Shown: in pieces, positions 12,690 through 20,705 of the stretch | Position numbering within the stretch: position 1 is the first letter of the stretch | Layout: every line of letters starts with the position of its first letter | Origin: JAHRAW01 sp965249835 | Lineage (GTDB): Bacteria; Pseudomonadota; Gammaproteobacteria; Arenicellales; Poriferihabitantaceae | DNA length: 64,000 nt | Assembly: GCA_965249835.1 (NCBI GenBank) | Contig: CBDFMY010000003.1 | Coordinates: forward strand, 310,001-374,000 | Reading direction: 5' to 3' | Notes under the pieces: generated by a model | What the model saw: the letters and a program-made list of their open reading frames with translations, nothing else | The model's database searches: none | Told to the model about the DNA's origin: nothing | Made by a program: the position numbers and the translations under genes

Positions 12690-12719
12690 ATTTTATGCCG
12701 TGTCAGGGGCGGCTGTCAA
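12690..12719 (-). promoter_or_regulatory. sigma70-type promoter of the str operon
   Basis: On the minus strand TTGACA (12719-12714) is followed after 18 nt by TAAAAT (12695-12690), about 120 nt upstream of the rpsL start. Both hexamers are close to consensus. Transcription would start near 12683 and could read through to rpoC, over 12.6 kb, unless internal promoters or terminators act. Confidence 0.7.
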
Positions 12720-12825
12720 GCGTGATTTGGGTGTCCGGAGATAATATTTGCCCCCGGGCGGGGGATTGAGCGGAAGTGTCAAAAAGTGGCGAAAATGGTA
12801 GCCACACTGATTTTCCGGGCTGACT

Positions 12826-13956
12826 CTACGGTTTTCCCACCGCTTCTTTCACCGCCCGGATGATTTTCATCTGCTCGTCCTCTTCCAGATACGGATGAAC
12901 CGGCAGGCTGAACACCTGCTCCGAGAGCATTTCCGAGACCGGCAGGCTGAGGTCGGCACCGTCGGTGTCGCTGAAAACCGGTTGGCGATGCAGCGGATGC
13001 GGATAGTAAATCGCGGTGGGGATATCCCGGGATTGCAGGTGGGCGCAGATCGCATCGCGCTGGTCGCTTTGGCCGCAACGCACCGTGTATTGCGCCCAGG
13101 CACTTTCGCAACCGCCGGGGATTCGGGGCGGGATGACCACGCCATCCAACTCGCTGGTGTAAATCTCTGCGACCCGGCGGCGGGCCGCGAGTTCGCGGTC
13201 GAAGATTTTGAGTTTGCACTGCAACACCGCCGCCTGGATGGTGTCCATGCGGCCGGTGATGCCGATGCGAACATTGTCGTATTGGTTGGTGCCCATGCCG
13301 TGCACACGGATGGAGCGCGCCAGTTCCGCGAGTTCATCGTCATCGGTGAAAAGCGCGCCGCCGTCGCCGTAACCGCCCAGAGGTTTTGTCGGGAAAAAAC
13401 TGGTGGCGGCCATATCACCGAAGGCACCCGCCTTCTTGCCATTGCGCACGCCGCCAAAACTTTGTGCGGCATCGGCCAGCACAAACAAATCGTTGGCTTC
13501 GGCGATTGCTTCAATGGCGTCGTAATCTGCCGGCAACCCGAACAGGTCCACCGGAATAATGCCGCGCAAGCGCAACTTGCCCTGAGCGCGGATGCGCGCC
13601 ACGGTCTCGGCAAGACGCACCGGGTCGATGAGGTAAGTGTCTTCCTCGACATCGACAAACACCGTGGTGGCACCCAGCAACTGAATCACTTCGGCGGTGG
13701 CCACGAAAGTGAACGGCGGGGCCATGACCGCATCTCCGGGCCCGACCCGATACGCCAGCAACGCCATCAACAACGCGTCGGTGCCGCTGGCGGCGGTGAT
13801 GGCGTGTTTCACTCCGCAATAATCGGCAAGTTCCTGCTCCAGCGCGCGCACTTCGGGCCCCATAATGAACTGACCGTGCGCCAGCACTCGCTCGATTGCC
13901 TCGCGAATTTCATTTTCGATTGCCCGGAACTGGGCATTCAGGTCAACGAATTTCAT
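12826..13956 (-). CDS. DegT/DnrJ/EryC1/StrS-family aminotransferase
   Basis: Members of this PLP enzyme family usually transaminate keto-sugar nucleotides. The 376-residue product is full length: substrate/cofactor segments SGTDALLMALLAY and DAAQSFGGV, and the Schiff-base lysine in TSFFPTKPLGGYGDGG (K191). Aligned by memory it is closest to WecE/PglE-like sugar aminotransferases, but no nucleotide-sugar or glycosyltransferase gene is nearby. Its ATG overlaps the stop of the phosphopantetheinyl transferase gene by 4 nt (ATGA), placing it last in an operon with ilvA. Substrate unknown. Confidence 0.88.
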   Translation of the reverse strand: MKFVDLNAQFRAIENEIREAIERVLAHGQFIMGPEVRALEQELADYCGVKHAITAASGTDALLMALLAYRVGPGDAVMAPPFTFVATAEVIQLLGATTVFVDVEEDTYLIDPVRLAETVARIRAQGKLRLRGIIPVDLFGLPADYDAIEAIAEANDLFVLADAAQSFGGVRNGKKAGAFGDMAATSFFPTKPLGGYGDGGALFTDDDELAELARSIRVHGMGTNQYDNVRIGITGRMDTIQAAVLQCKLKIFDRELAARRRVAEIYTSELDGVVIPPRIPGGCESAWAQYTVRCGQSDQRDAICAHLQSRDIPTAIYYPHPLHRQPVFSDTDGADLSLPVSEMLSEQVFSLPVHPYLEEDEQMKIIRAVKEAVGKP

Positions 13957-14924
13957 GCGTGGTTACCGAACGCGGCGATGCGCCACTGCCAGGCCCGCAA
14001 CGCCCCCCCGGCGGCGGGCGACAGGGCATTGCCGTCATGCACCAGCGCGGCGATGCCGGGGAATGGCAACGCCAGTTGAATACCGTGGAGTATTTGTTTG
14101 TCTGGTTTTTTATCCGGCTGCGCGTCCTGATGTTGTGAATCGAACAAACCGGTGACTGCGCACTGCCAAGTGGGCGAGTCCATGTCGGCGCATAGCGGCA
14201 CCTGATTGAGGTGATAGCGAATGCCCGCGCCGAGGGCTTTTCCGTAGGCTTCCTTGCGGGTCCAGCAAGCGAGCATCGCCCGTTCGCGCCACTGCACGGG
14301 AAAAGCGCGCCACGCACTTTGCTCCACCGGTGCCAGTTTGCGTTGCGCCAGCCGCGCCGCGTTAATAGTCCGTGGCCAGGTTTCCATATCGATGCCCACC
14401 TGCCGGTTCCAGGCGAAGGCATACAACGCCTTGCCACCCGATAAAGTGTAGTTGAAGCACAATTCGCCGCCGCGCAGTTGGTTCGCCAGCGATGGTTTGC
14501 CGCGCACGCCACAGGCGAAGCGCAGGTCGTCATTGGCGATGCCGGTGTAGGCACCGAGCAACCGCCGCAGAGCAATTCTGCCACCGAGATACATCGCCCG
14601 ATGGGTGCGGTCACGGTAACGCTCGGCGCGAGCCAGTTCCGGCGCAGTTAATAATGCGTGGCCCAATGCGTGGCGCAATGCGCCCTGGGGTTGCGCGTGC
14701 CGGGACGCAAGATTAACCACCTCACTCACGCCAAAATCAACCGCCCACAAATCAATGTGTCCCGACTGAAGTTCCGGCGACTTCCCATCGCTATCGTCGC
14801 CATCGTCGCTATCGTCGTTATGGTCAGGAACGCGATGCGCCCAGTGCGGCCGGATTGCGCCGACTCCCCCATCGGCATCCGGCGGCTGGGGAGGTCGTGT
14901 TTCCGCCGCGGCGGCGTTCACCAT
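13953..14924 (-). CDS. Sfp-type 4'-phosphopantetheinyl transferase-like protein
   Basis: Enzymes of this family transfer phosphopantetheine from CoA to a serine of carrier proteins. The signatures are QVGIDMETW (Asp and Glu metal ligands, residues about 177-183) and CWTRKEAYGKALGAGI (about 220-235), plus RGKPSL near 141. The motif usually written FNxSHS is FNYTLSGG here, so the expected histidine is missing. A 50-residue acidic N-terminal extension (HNDDSDDGDDSDG) is encoded by a run of 9-nt repeats. The product (323 residues) is longer than Sfp (about 224). It overlaps both neighbours (7 and 4 nt). Carrier protein partner not visible. Confidence 0.82.
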   Translation of the reverse strand: MVNAAAAETRPPQPPDADGGVGAIRPHWAHRVPDHNDDSDDGDDSDGKSPELQSGHIDLWAVDFGVSEVVNLASRHAQPQGALRHALGHALLTAPELARAERYRDRTHRAMYLGGRIALRRLLGAYTGIANDDLRFACGVRGKPSLANQLRGGELCFNYTLSGGKALYAFAWNRQVGIDMETWPRTINAARLAQRKLAPVEQSAWRAFPVQWRERAMLACWTRKEAYGKALGAGIRYHLNQVPLCADMDSPTWQCAVTGLFDSQHQDAQPDKKPDKQILHGIQLALPFPGIAALVHDGNALSPAAGGALRAWQWRIAAFGNHA

Positions 14925-15169
14925 GCCTCGGACGGTACGAAATTATTGATTCGCAACAACGCGGTTTCCTCCACGCCGGCATCCAGACCGAGACGCTTCT
15001 TGTCCAAAATGCGATGCTGCAAACCCTGTTTGTCGAACAGATAGGTGGTGCTTCCCTGATGCAATTCCACCACGAAACCTTCGCCGGGCAGGTTGTAGAT
15101 GTCGCCGAGTTCGGTTTTCTCGCCGAGGTCCACGGTGGTGGGTTCATTTCGATTTGGCATGGGTGGCAT
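14918..15169 (-). CDS. small conserved-looking protein in the ilvA operon, function unknown
   Basis: An 83-residue protein, MPPMPNRNEPTTVDLG..., with no signal peptide or membrane segment and an alternating hydrophobic pattern (GFVVELHQGSTTYLFDKQG) suggesting a beta-rich fold. I do not recognise the family. It starts 20 nt after the ilvA stop and its last 7 nt overlap the start of the phosphopantetheinyl transferase gene, so translation coupling supports it as a real gene. A longer GTG-started frame reaches into ilvA and is not preferred. Confidence 0.65.
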   Translation of the reverse strand: MPPMPNRNEPTTVDLGEKTELGDIYNLPGEGFVVELHQGSTTYLFDKQGLQHRILDKKRLGLDAGVEETALLRINNFVPSEAW

Positions 15170-15189
15170 GGTTGATTCCCGGTGTCCGC

Positions 15190-16740
15190 TCACAGCAGAA
15201 ACAACCGATACACCGGATTGTCGGTCTGCTCGCTGTAACGATAGCCCAACTCCTTCAACGAGCGGCTGAACCTGGCACGATCCGAATTCGGCACGCGGAT
15301 GCCGCACAGCACCCGGCCGAAGTCCGAGCCGTGATTGCGATAGTGAAACAGCGTAATGCTCCAGGTCACTCCGATTTTATCAAGAAAATTGCGTAGTGCG
15401 CCGGGGCGTTCGGGAAATTCAAAACTGAACACCCGCTCGTCGGTGAGTTGCGGGGCGCGACCACCAACCATGTGCCGAGCGTGAATCTTGGCGGTTTCGT
15501 TGTCGGTCAAATCCATCGAATCAAAACCCTTGCGTTTGAGTTGTCGCATCAACACGCCGACCTCCGCGGGTTGGCTGATTTGCACGCCGACGAAGACCTG
15601 GGCTTCGGCACCGCCGGCGTAGCGGTAGTTGAATTCGGATACATTGCGGTTGCCGATGGCGTGACAGAAACGGCGGAAACTGCCGGCCTTCTCGGGAATG
15701 GTCACCGCCAGAATAGCTTCGCGGCGCTCGCCGATTTCGGCGCGCTCGGCGATGTGCCGCAAGCGGTCGAAACTCAGGTTGGCACCGGATACCACCGCCA
15801 CCAGATTTTTGTTTTTGAGCGGGCGGCCATTGGCTCCCGCATCCGGCAACCAGCGTTTGATGCCGGCCACGGCCAAAGCACCGGAGGGCTCGACGATGGT
15901 GCGGGTGTCTTCGCAGATGTCCTTCACCGCCGCGCAGATCTCGTCGGTGGAAACTCGTACTATCTGATCGACAAAACGCCGGCACAGTTGGAAGTTTTCC
16001 CGACCGACCTGCTCGATGGCGACGCCGTCGGCGAATATGCCCACCTGTTTCAGTCGCACCCGCCGCCCGGCTTGCAGCGAGCGATACATGGCATCGGACT
16101 CAAACGGCTCGACCCCGATGATGCGGATGCCCGGGCGCACCTGCTTGACGAATGCGCCGACGCCGGCGATTAACCCGCCGCCGCCCACCGGCAGGAAGAT
16201 GGCTTCCAGCGATTGCGAATGTTGTTTGAGGATTTCCTGGCCCACGGTTGCCTGCCCGGCGATGACCGCGGGGTCGTCAAACGGGTGAATAAACAGCAGG
16301 TTGTGCTTGCGGCACAGTGCGCGGGCGTGCTGGTATGCGTCTTCGTAGTTGTCGCCCACCAGTTCGACGCGCACCCCCCAGCGGCGCACCGCTTCGAGTT
16401 TGATGCTGGATGCGGTCACCGGCATGACGATTATGGCTTTGCAGCGCAGGTGGCTGGCGCACATGGCCACGCCCTGCGCATGGTTGCCGGCCGACGCGGC
16501 TACCACTCCGCGCTTCAACTGCTGGCGGGTGAGCGAGCGCATCTTGTTATACGCGCCGCGAATTTTGTAGCAGAATATCGGTTGCTGGTCTTCGCGCTTC
16601 AGATAAACATCATTGCCGAGACGCTCCGACAGCAACCGCGCCCGGTGCAGCGATGTCTCGCGCGCGATGTCATACACCCGCGCGTTCAGCGTTGCGCTGA
16701 GATAATTTTCCGGTGTGTTCGGGCGGCGAGTGGCAGGCAT
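15190..16740 (-). CDS. ilvA: threonine ammonia-lyase, biosynthetic
   Basis: IlvA converts threonine to 2-oxobutanoate, the first committed step of isoleucine synthesis. The 516-residue product has the PLP lysine in FCYKIRGAYNKM (K59), the SAGNHAQGVA loop and the glycine-rich PVGGGGLIAGVG loop, followed by two ACT-like regulatory domains (FRRFCHAIGNRNVSEFNYRY and ALRNFLDKIGVTWSITLFHY). Length and layout equal E. coli IlvA (514), so isoleucine feedback is expected. It heads the four-gene operon ilvA-unknown-PPTase-DegT; the gap to the divergent methyltransferase gene (109 nt) is AT-rich with TATAAT-like boxes on both strands. Confidence 0.96.
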   Translation of the reverse strand: MPATRRPNTPENYLSATLNARVYDIARETSLHRARLLSERLGNDVYLKREDQQPIFCYKIRGAYNKMRSLTRQQLKRGVVAASAGNHAQGVAMCASHLRCKAIIVMPVTASSIKLEAVRRWGVRVELVGDNYEDAYQHARALCRKHNLLFIHPFDDPAVIAGQATVGQEILKQHSQSLEAIFLPVGGGGLIAGVGAFVKQVRPGIRIIGVEPFESDAMYRSLQAGRRVRLKQVGIFADGVAIEQVGRENFQLCRRFVDQIVRVSTDEICAAVKDICEDTRTIVEPSGALAVAGIKRWLPDAGANGRPLKNKNLVAVVSGANLSFDRLRHIAERAEIGERREAILAVTIPEKAGSFRRFCHAIGNRNVSEFNYRYAGGAEAQVFVGVQISQPAEVGVLMRQLKRKGFDSMDLTDNETAKIHARHMVGGRAPQLTDERVFSFEFPERPGALRNFLDKIGVTWSITLFHYRNHGSDFGRVLCGIRVPNSDRARFSRSLKELGYRYSEQTDNPVYRLFLL

Positions 16741-16849
16741 GAGAATTGCAAATTATAGTATAGTAAAATCGCCACCGCCGTCTCTTTCTTTATAATCAAA
16801 CCAAATAACCGCAACCAAAACAAAAATGGAAAATGCCCGGTGAAAATGT

Positions 16850-17533
16850 ATGGTGAAGAAAATGGATAGTGAAACGGCGCGCGCGCACATGGTCGAGCAG
16901 CAAATCCGCCCGTGGAATGTGCTGGCGATGCAAACTTTGAATGTGCTAAAGCAGATTCGCCGCGAGGATTTCGTGCCGGCCGAACACCGCCAGTTGGCGT
17001 TTGCCGATGTGCAAATTCCGCTCGGTGGCGGCGAAATCATGTTTGAGCCCAAGGTAAGCGCGCGCATGGTGGAGGCGCTGGGTCTCGGTGCCGATGACCG
17101 GGTGCTGGAGGTCGGCAGCGGTAGCGGCTGGGTGACGGCGTTGCTGGCATCGCTGTGCGCACAAGTGACCAGCGTGGAAATTGACGAAAAGTTGCTGGCC
17201 GGTGCGCGGCGCAATCTGGCCAAAGCGGCCATTGAAAATGTCACGCTGGAGAACGGCGACGCTCACGCCGGCTGGGGCGCGGCGGAGCAATTCGACGCCA
17301 TCCTGATTAACGGGTCGTTGCCGAGAATTATCGATATTCCAGACAACGCGACCAACCCATGGGCCACCGCTCTTGCCGACGGCGGGCGTTTGGTCGGCAT
17401 TGAGGGACACCTGCCGGCAATGGAAGTCGTGCGGCTGACCAAAAACGACGGCTCGGTTACGCGGGAATCCTTGTTCGAAACCGTGGCACCGAGACTACGC
17501 AATATTTCGGAGCCAACACAATTCGTATTTTAA
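16850..17533 (+). CDS. protein-L-isoaspartate O-methyltransferase family protein
   Basis: The family methylates damaged aspartyl residues, but paralogs next to tolC often have unknown substrates. The 227-residue product has the N-terminal MVEQQIRPW and REDFVP segments and the SAM-binding motif DRVLEVGSGSGWVTALLA; the family's usual DG(S/T) at the substrate site is degenerate here. It overlaps the next gene by 1 nt (TAATG), a pairing seen in many gammaproteobacteria. Two ATGs (16850 and 16862) are possible; the first is used. Confidence 0.83.
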   Translation: MVKKMDSETARAHMVEQQIRPWNVLAMQTLNVLKQIRREDFVPAEHRQLAFADVQIPLGGGEIMFEPKVSARMVEALGLGADDRVLEVGSGSGWVTALLASLCAQVTSVEIDEKLLAGARRNLAKAAIENVTLENGDAHAGWGAAEQFDAILINGSLPRIIDIPDNATNPWATALADGGRLVGIEGHLPAMEVVRLTKNDGSVTRESLFETVAPRLRNISEPTQFVF

Positions 17534-18843
17534 TGAACCTAACAGTGAAGACAAAAACACAGCGTGCGCTTCGCTCCACACTCGCCACCGTCGTGGTGTT
17601 GTTGGGATTGCCAGGCATCGCGCACGGCGCGGGTTTGTGGGATGTGTATCAAATCGCGCTGGCACGTGATGCCGCATACAGTGTCGCCAGCTTCGAATAC
17701 GAAAGTGCCCGGCTCAACCTCCCCCTGGCAAAGACTGCGTTTCTACCATTGATAAGCGTCCAGGGAAGCGTCAAGCGGGAGCAAGATAGCGACGACAACG
17801 AACACCGCGGCAGTTTGAATGTCGACTGGAAACTGCTTGACTTCCAATCGTTGCGCGCCTACCGCCAGACAGAACTGCAAGTGCTCGGTGCCGGCATCCG
17901 TTTTGAAGATGCCCGCGCCGACCTCATCCTGCGCGTCGCCGAACGCTACTTCGGGTTGCTGGCGGCGATCGACAACCGCGAAGTGGCGCGCCGCCAAAAA
18001 GCATCGATCCGGCGGCAGATGGATCTTGCCTCAGAGCGTCTGGAAGTGGGTCTCGGCACTCAGACCGATTTGTTTGATGCGCAGGCGCGCCTGCAACAGG
18101 CGGTGGCCGATGTAATCGCCGCGGACAACCAGATCGACAACGCGGTGCAGGCACTCCGGCAAATTACCGCATCCGACTTTGATGCGCTGGCGTCGCTGGG
18201 CGAGGACGCGCCGCTTGCGCCGCCGGTGCCGCAATCACCGGATGCCTGGGTCGACAAAGCGTTGGCGAATAATCGCGCACTCGCGGTGGAAGACCTGAAC
18301 CTCAAAGTCGCGGCCGAGGAAATTAACAAACAACGGGCTGCGCGATTGCCCAGCCTTGACATTCGCCTGCGGCGCGATTGGGTGGATAGCGTTAGCACCG
18401 ATCAGTCGGACGATGATTCCAGTTCGGCGGTGGCAACCCTCAACTGGACGTTGTTTCGCGGCGGTGCCATCCACCTGCTAACCAAACAAGCGGGGTTTCG
18501 TTTCAACGCCGCCGAACGCGCACGGGAACAACTGAAACGGCAGATTGAATCCGACACCATCTCGGCCTACCTTGCGGTGGTCAGCGGTGTCAGTCAGGTC
18601 AAAGCCCTGTCCGAAGCCATCCGCGCCGGAGTAAGCGCGTTGCGCGCCAAAGAAGAAGGCTTCCGCGCCGGCCTCACCACCAACATTGATGTCCTCGACG
18701 CCCAGCGCGATTTATCCAGTTCACGCACCGACTACCTCAGCGCACGATATGATTTTATCCTGGCGGCGTTGCGCCTCGAACGAGCGGTGGGCGACCTCGA
18801 TGAAGAGGATGTGAAGCGGTTTGATGCCTGGCTTGTGAAATAA
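17533..18843 (+). CDS. tolC: TolC family outer membrane efflux channel
   Basis: TolC trimers form the outer-membrane exit duct for tripartite pumps and type I secretion. The 436-residue precursor has a signal peptide (cleavage likely after GIAHG or nearby A) and two outer membrane efflux repeats, each with a LxxALxRNxxL-like start (WDVYQIALARDAAYSVA and VDKALANNRALAVEDLNLKVAAEEI). The motif GLTTNIDVLDAQRDLSSSRTDYLSARYDFILAALRLERAVG near the end is typical. It follows the methyltransferase gene with 1-nt overlap. No inner-membrane pump gene is adjacent. Confidence 0.9.
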   Translation: MNLTVKTKTQRALRSTLATVVVLLGLPGIAHGAGLWDVYQIALARDAAYSVASFEYESARLNLPLAKTAFLPLISVQGSVKREQDSDDNEHRGSLNVDWKLLDFQSLRAYRQTELQVLGAGIRFEDARADLILRVAERYFGLLAAIDNREVARRQKASIRRQMDLASERLEVGLGTQTDLFDAQARLQQAVADVIAADNQIDNAVQALRQITASDFDALASLGEDAPLAPPVPQSPDAWVDKALANNRALAVEDLNLKVAAEEINKQRAARLPSLDIRLRRDWVDSVSTDQSDDDSSSAVATLNWTLFRGGAIHLLTKQAGFRFNAAERAREQLKRQIESDTISAYLAVVSGVSQVKALSEAIRAGVSALRAKEEGFRAGLTTNIDVLDAQRDLSSSRTDYLSARYDFILAALRLERAVGDLDEEDVKRFDAWLVK

Positions 18844-18849
18844 CAATTC

Positions 18850-19112
18850 GTTTCGCTTGCCTTTTCGTCGCCATAATAAAATGGGCAAGCACAAAATTGT
18901 GCGCAGTATTTTGCGCGTATCATCCCTGATACGCGCCCTTCGGGCTTGCTTCGCTCGCGCCAATCAATTCATGGCGCTCCCGGCGATTTTTTCGTTGTCA
19001 GGCAAGGCGCGCGAGGAGCGAGGGAGTGAGCAATACATTAAGTATGTGAGCGACCGAGCGACGACGCGCAACACTATACGGCGTAATAAACCATGGCGGA
19101 AAATAGGCAAGC
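18850..19112. repeat. composite dispersed intergenic repeat (copy 1)
   Basis: This gap between tolC and trkH contains two repeat modules. The first (about 18905-18990) holds GCGTATCATCCCTGATACGC and TTCGGGCTTGCTTCGCTCGC and recurs inverted at 59665-59745. The second (18994-19112) holds AAGGCGCGCGAGGAGCGAGG, then TACATTAAGTATGTGAGCGA, and recurs at 47311-47416 and 55495-55606. The second module can fold as a long hairpin. No open reading frame here looks real. Confidence 0.8.
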
Positions 19113-19116
19113 ACTA

Positions 19117-20568
19117 TCACCCTTTCCAAAAAACCGGCGTAAACAACACTAACAAAGTGAACAATTCCAGACGCCCAAGGAGCATCGCAAAGGTCAGCAC
19201 CGCCTTGCCGGTGTCGCTCACCGATGCGTAGTTTTGCGCCACTTCGCCGAGGCCCGGGCCGAGGTTGTTAAGGCAGGCGGTGACCGCCGAGAACGCGGTG
19301 ACCGGGTCGGCGCCGCTCGCCAGCATCAGCAACAGCAACACCACATAACTCAACATATACAGGGATAAAAATCCCCACACCGCGTTGATGACGTTGTCCG
19401 GCACCGCCTTGCCGCCGAGTTTGACCGGTATCAGCGCGTTGGGGTGCACCAGTTTGGCTATCTCGCGCGCGCCTTGCTTGTAGAGCAACACCATGCGAAC
19501 GATTTTCATGCCACCGGCGGTGGAGCCGGCGCAACCGCCGGCGGTGCTGACCAGAATTAACATGATGGGTAAAAACACTGGCCACACGGAGAAGTCGGTG
19601 GTGGTGAAACCGGTGGTGGTGGCGATGGACACAACTTGCACCGCGCCCTGGATGACGTTGTCGCCGAATTGCCGGAATACGTCGTAGTGCAGAAGCACCG
19701 CGATGGTTACCACCAGCACCGCCAGCAGCAAGCCGAAATACACGCGCGCTTCGGGGTCGCGCACATACACCGCTACGCTACGCGAGCGAAACGCGGTGAA
19801 GTGCAGGGCGAAGTTGAGCCCGGACAACAGCATGAAGACCATGGCGATGAAGTTGATCGGGTTGCTTTGGAAGTGCCCCAGATTGCCGTCGTGGGTGGAG
19901 AAGCCGCCGATGGCGATGGTGGAAAACGCGTGGCCAACGGCGTCGAACACGCTCATGCCGGCGAGGTGATAACAAAGCGCGCAAACTACGGTGAGGCCAA
20001 GATAGATATACCACAGCCCCTTGGCGGTTTCGGTGATGCGCGGGGTCAGTTTGTTGTGCTTGACCGGGCCCGGGGTTTCGGCGCGATACAGTTGCATGCC
20101 GCCGACCCCGAGCATGGGCATGACCGCCACCGCCAGCACCACGATGCCCATGCCGCCGAGCCATTGCAGTTGCTGGCGGTAATACAAAATGGACGGCGGC
20201 AGGTCGTCTATGGCGGTGAGGATGGTGGCGCCGGTGGTAGTCAAGCCCGACATCGATTCGAATAACGCATCGACCACGCCGAGTGCCGGCTCGCGCAACA
20301 GCAAAAGCGGCACCGCGCCCATGCTCGATAACACCGTCCAGAACAGCACCACCACCAGAAAACCATCACGCACCCGCAACTCGCTTTTGTTTCGCCGTGA
20401 CGGCAACCAGCACGCCGCACCGAGCGCGAGGTTGAGAGCCAGTGCCGCCACGAACGGCATCATCACGCCATCGTCCGCCACCCAGGACAGCACGATGGGC
20501 GGCACCAAAGTGGCACTGAACAACACCAGCAAAATGCCGAGTATCTTAAGAACGGGTTTGGTGATCAT
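19117..20568 (-). CDS. trkH: TrkH family potassium uptake protein
   Basis: TrkH is the membrane channel of the Trk K+ uptake system, regulated by TrkA. The 483-residue product is hydrophobic throughout with four pore-loop repeats: SMSGLTTTGATIL, TIAIGGFSTHDGN, IATTTGFTTTDFS and VTACLNNLGPGLGEV, which carry the selectivity-filter glycine of each repeat. Length matches E. coli TrkH (483). The trkA gene lies 137 nt upstream on the same strand, so channel and regulator are neighbours. The first ATG at 20568 is used. Confidence 0.95.
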   Translation of the reverse strand: MITKPVLKILGILLVLFSATLVPPIVLSWVADDGVMMPFVAALALNLALGAACWLPSRRNKSELRVRDGFLVVVLFWTVLSSMGAVPLLLLREPALGVVDALFESMSGLTTTGATILTAIDDLPPSILYYRQQLQWLGGMGIVVLAVAVMPMLGVGGMQLYRAETPGPVKHNKLTPRITETAKGLWYIYLGLTVVCALCYHLAGMSVFDAVGHAFSTIAIGGFSTHDGNLGHFQSNPINFIAMVFMLLSGLNFALHFTAFRSRSVAVYVRDPEARVYFGLLLAVLVVTIAVLLHYDVFRQFGDNVIQGAVQVVSIATTTGFTTTDFSVWPVFLPIMLILVSTAGGCAGSTAGGMKIVRMVLLYKQGAREIAKLVHPNALIPVKLGGKAVPDNVINAVWGFLSLYMLSYVVLLLLMLASGADPVTAFSAVTACLNNLGPGLGEVAQNYASVSDTGKAVLTFAMLLGRLELFTLLVLFTPVFWKG

Positions 20569-20705
20569 GAATTGGATGCGCGACGCGGAGTTTGGTATGC
20601 GATCACAAGGGGATTATCAATCAAAGTTGATAAGGGATGATATACCGAAAGCGATGTGGTTGCGGGAATGACGAGACCGGGAGCGTGTCGCGTGCCGGCG
20701 GCGGT

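Noticed and set aside
12751..12764. CCCCC-GGGC-GGGGG hairpin as terminator of the aminotransferase operon
   Set aside because: Stem of 5 bp, no U-run; it lies in the spacer but is too weak to call.
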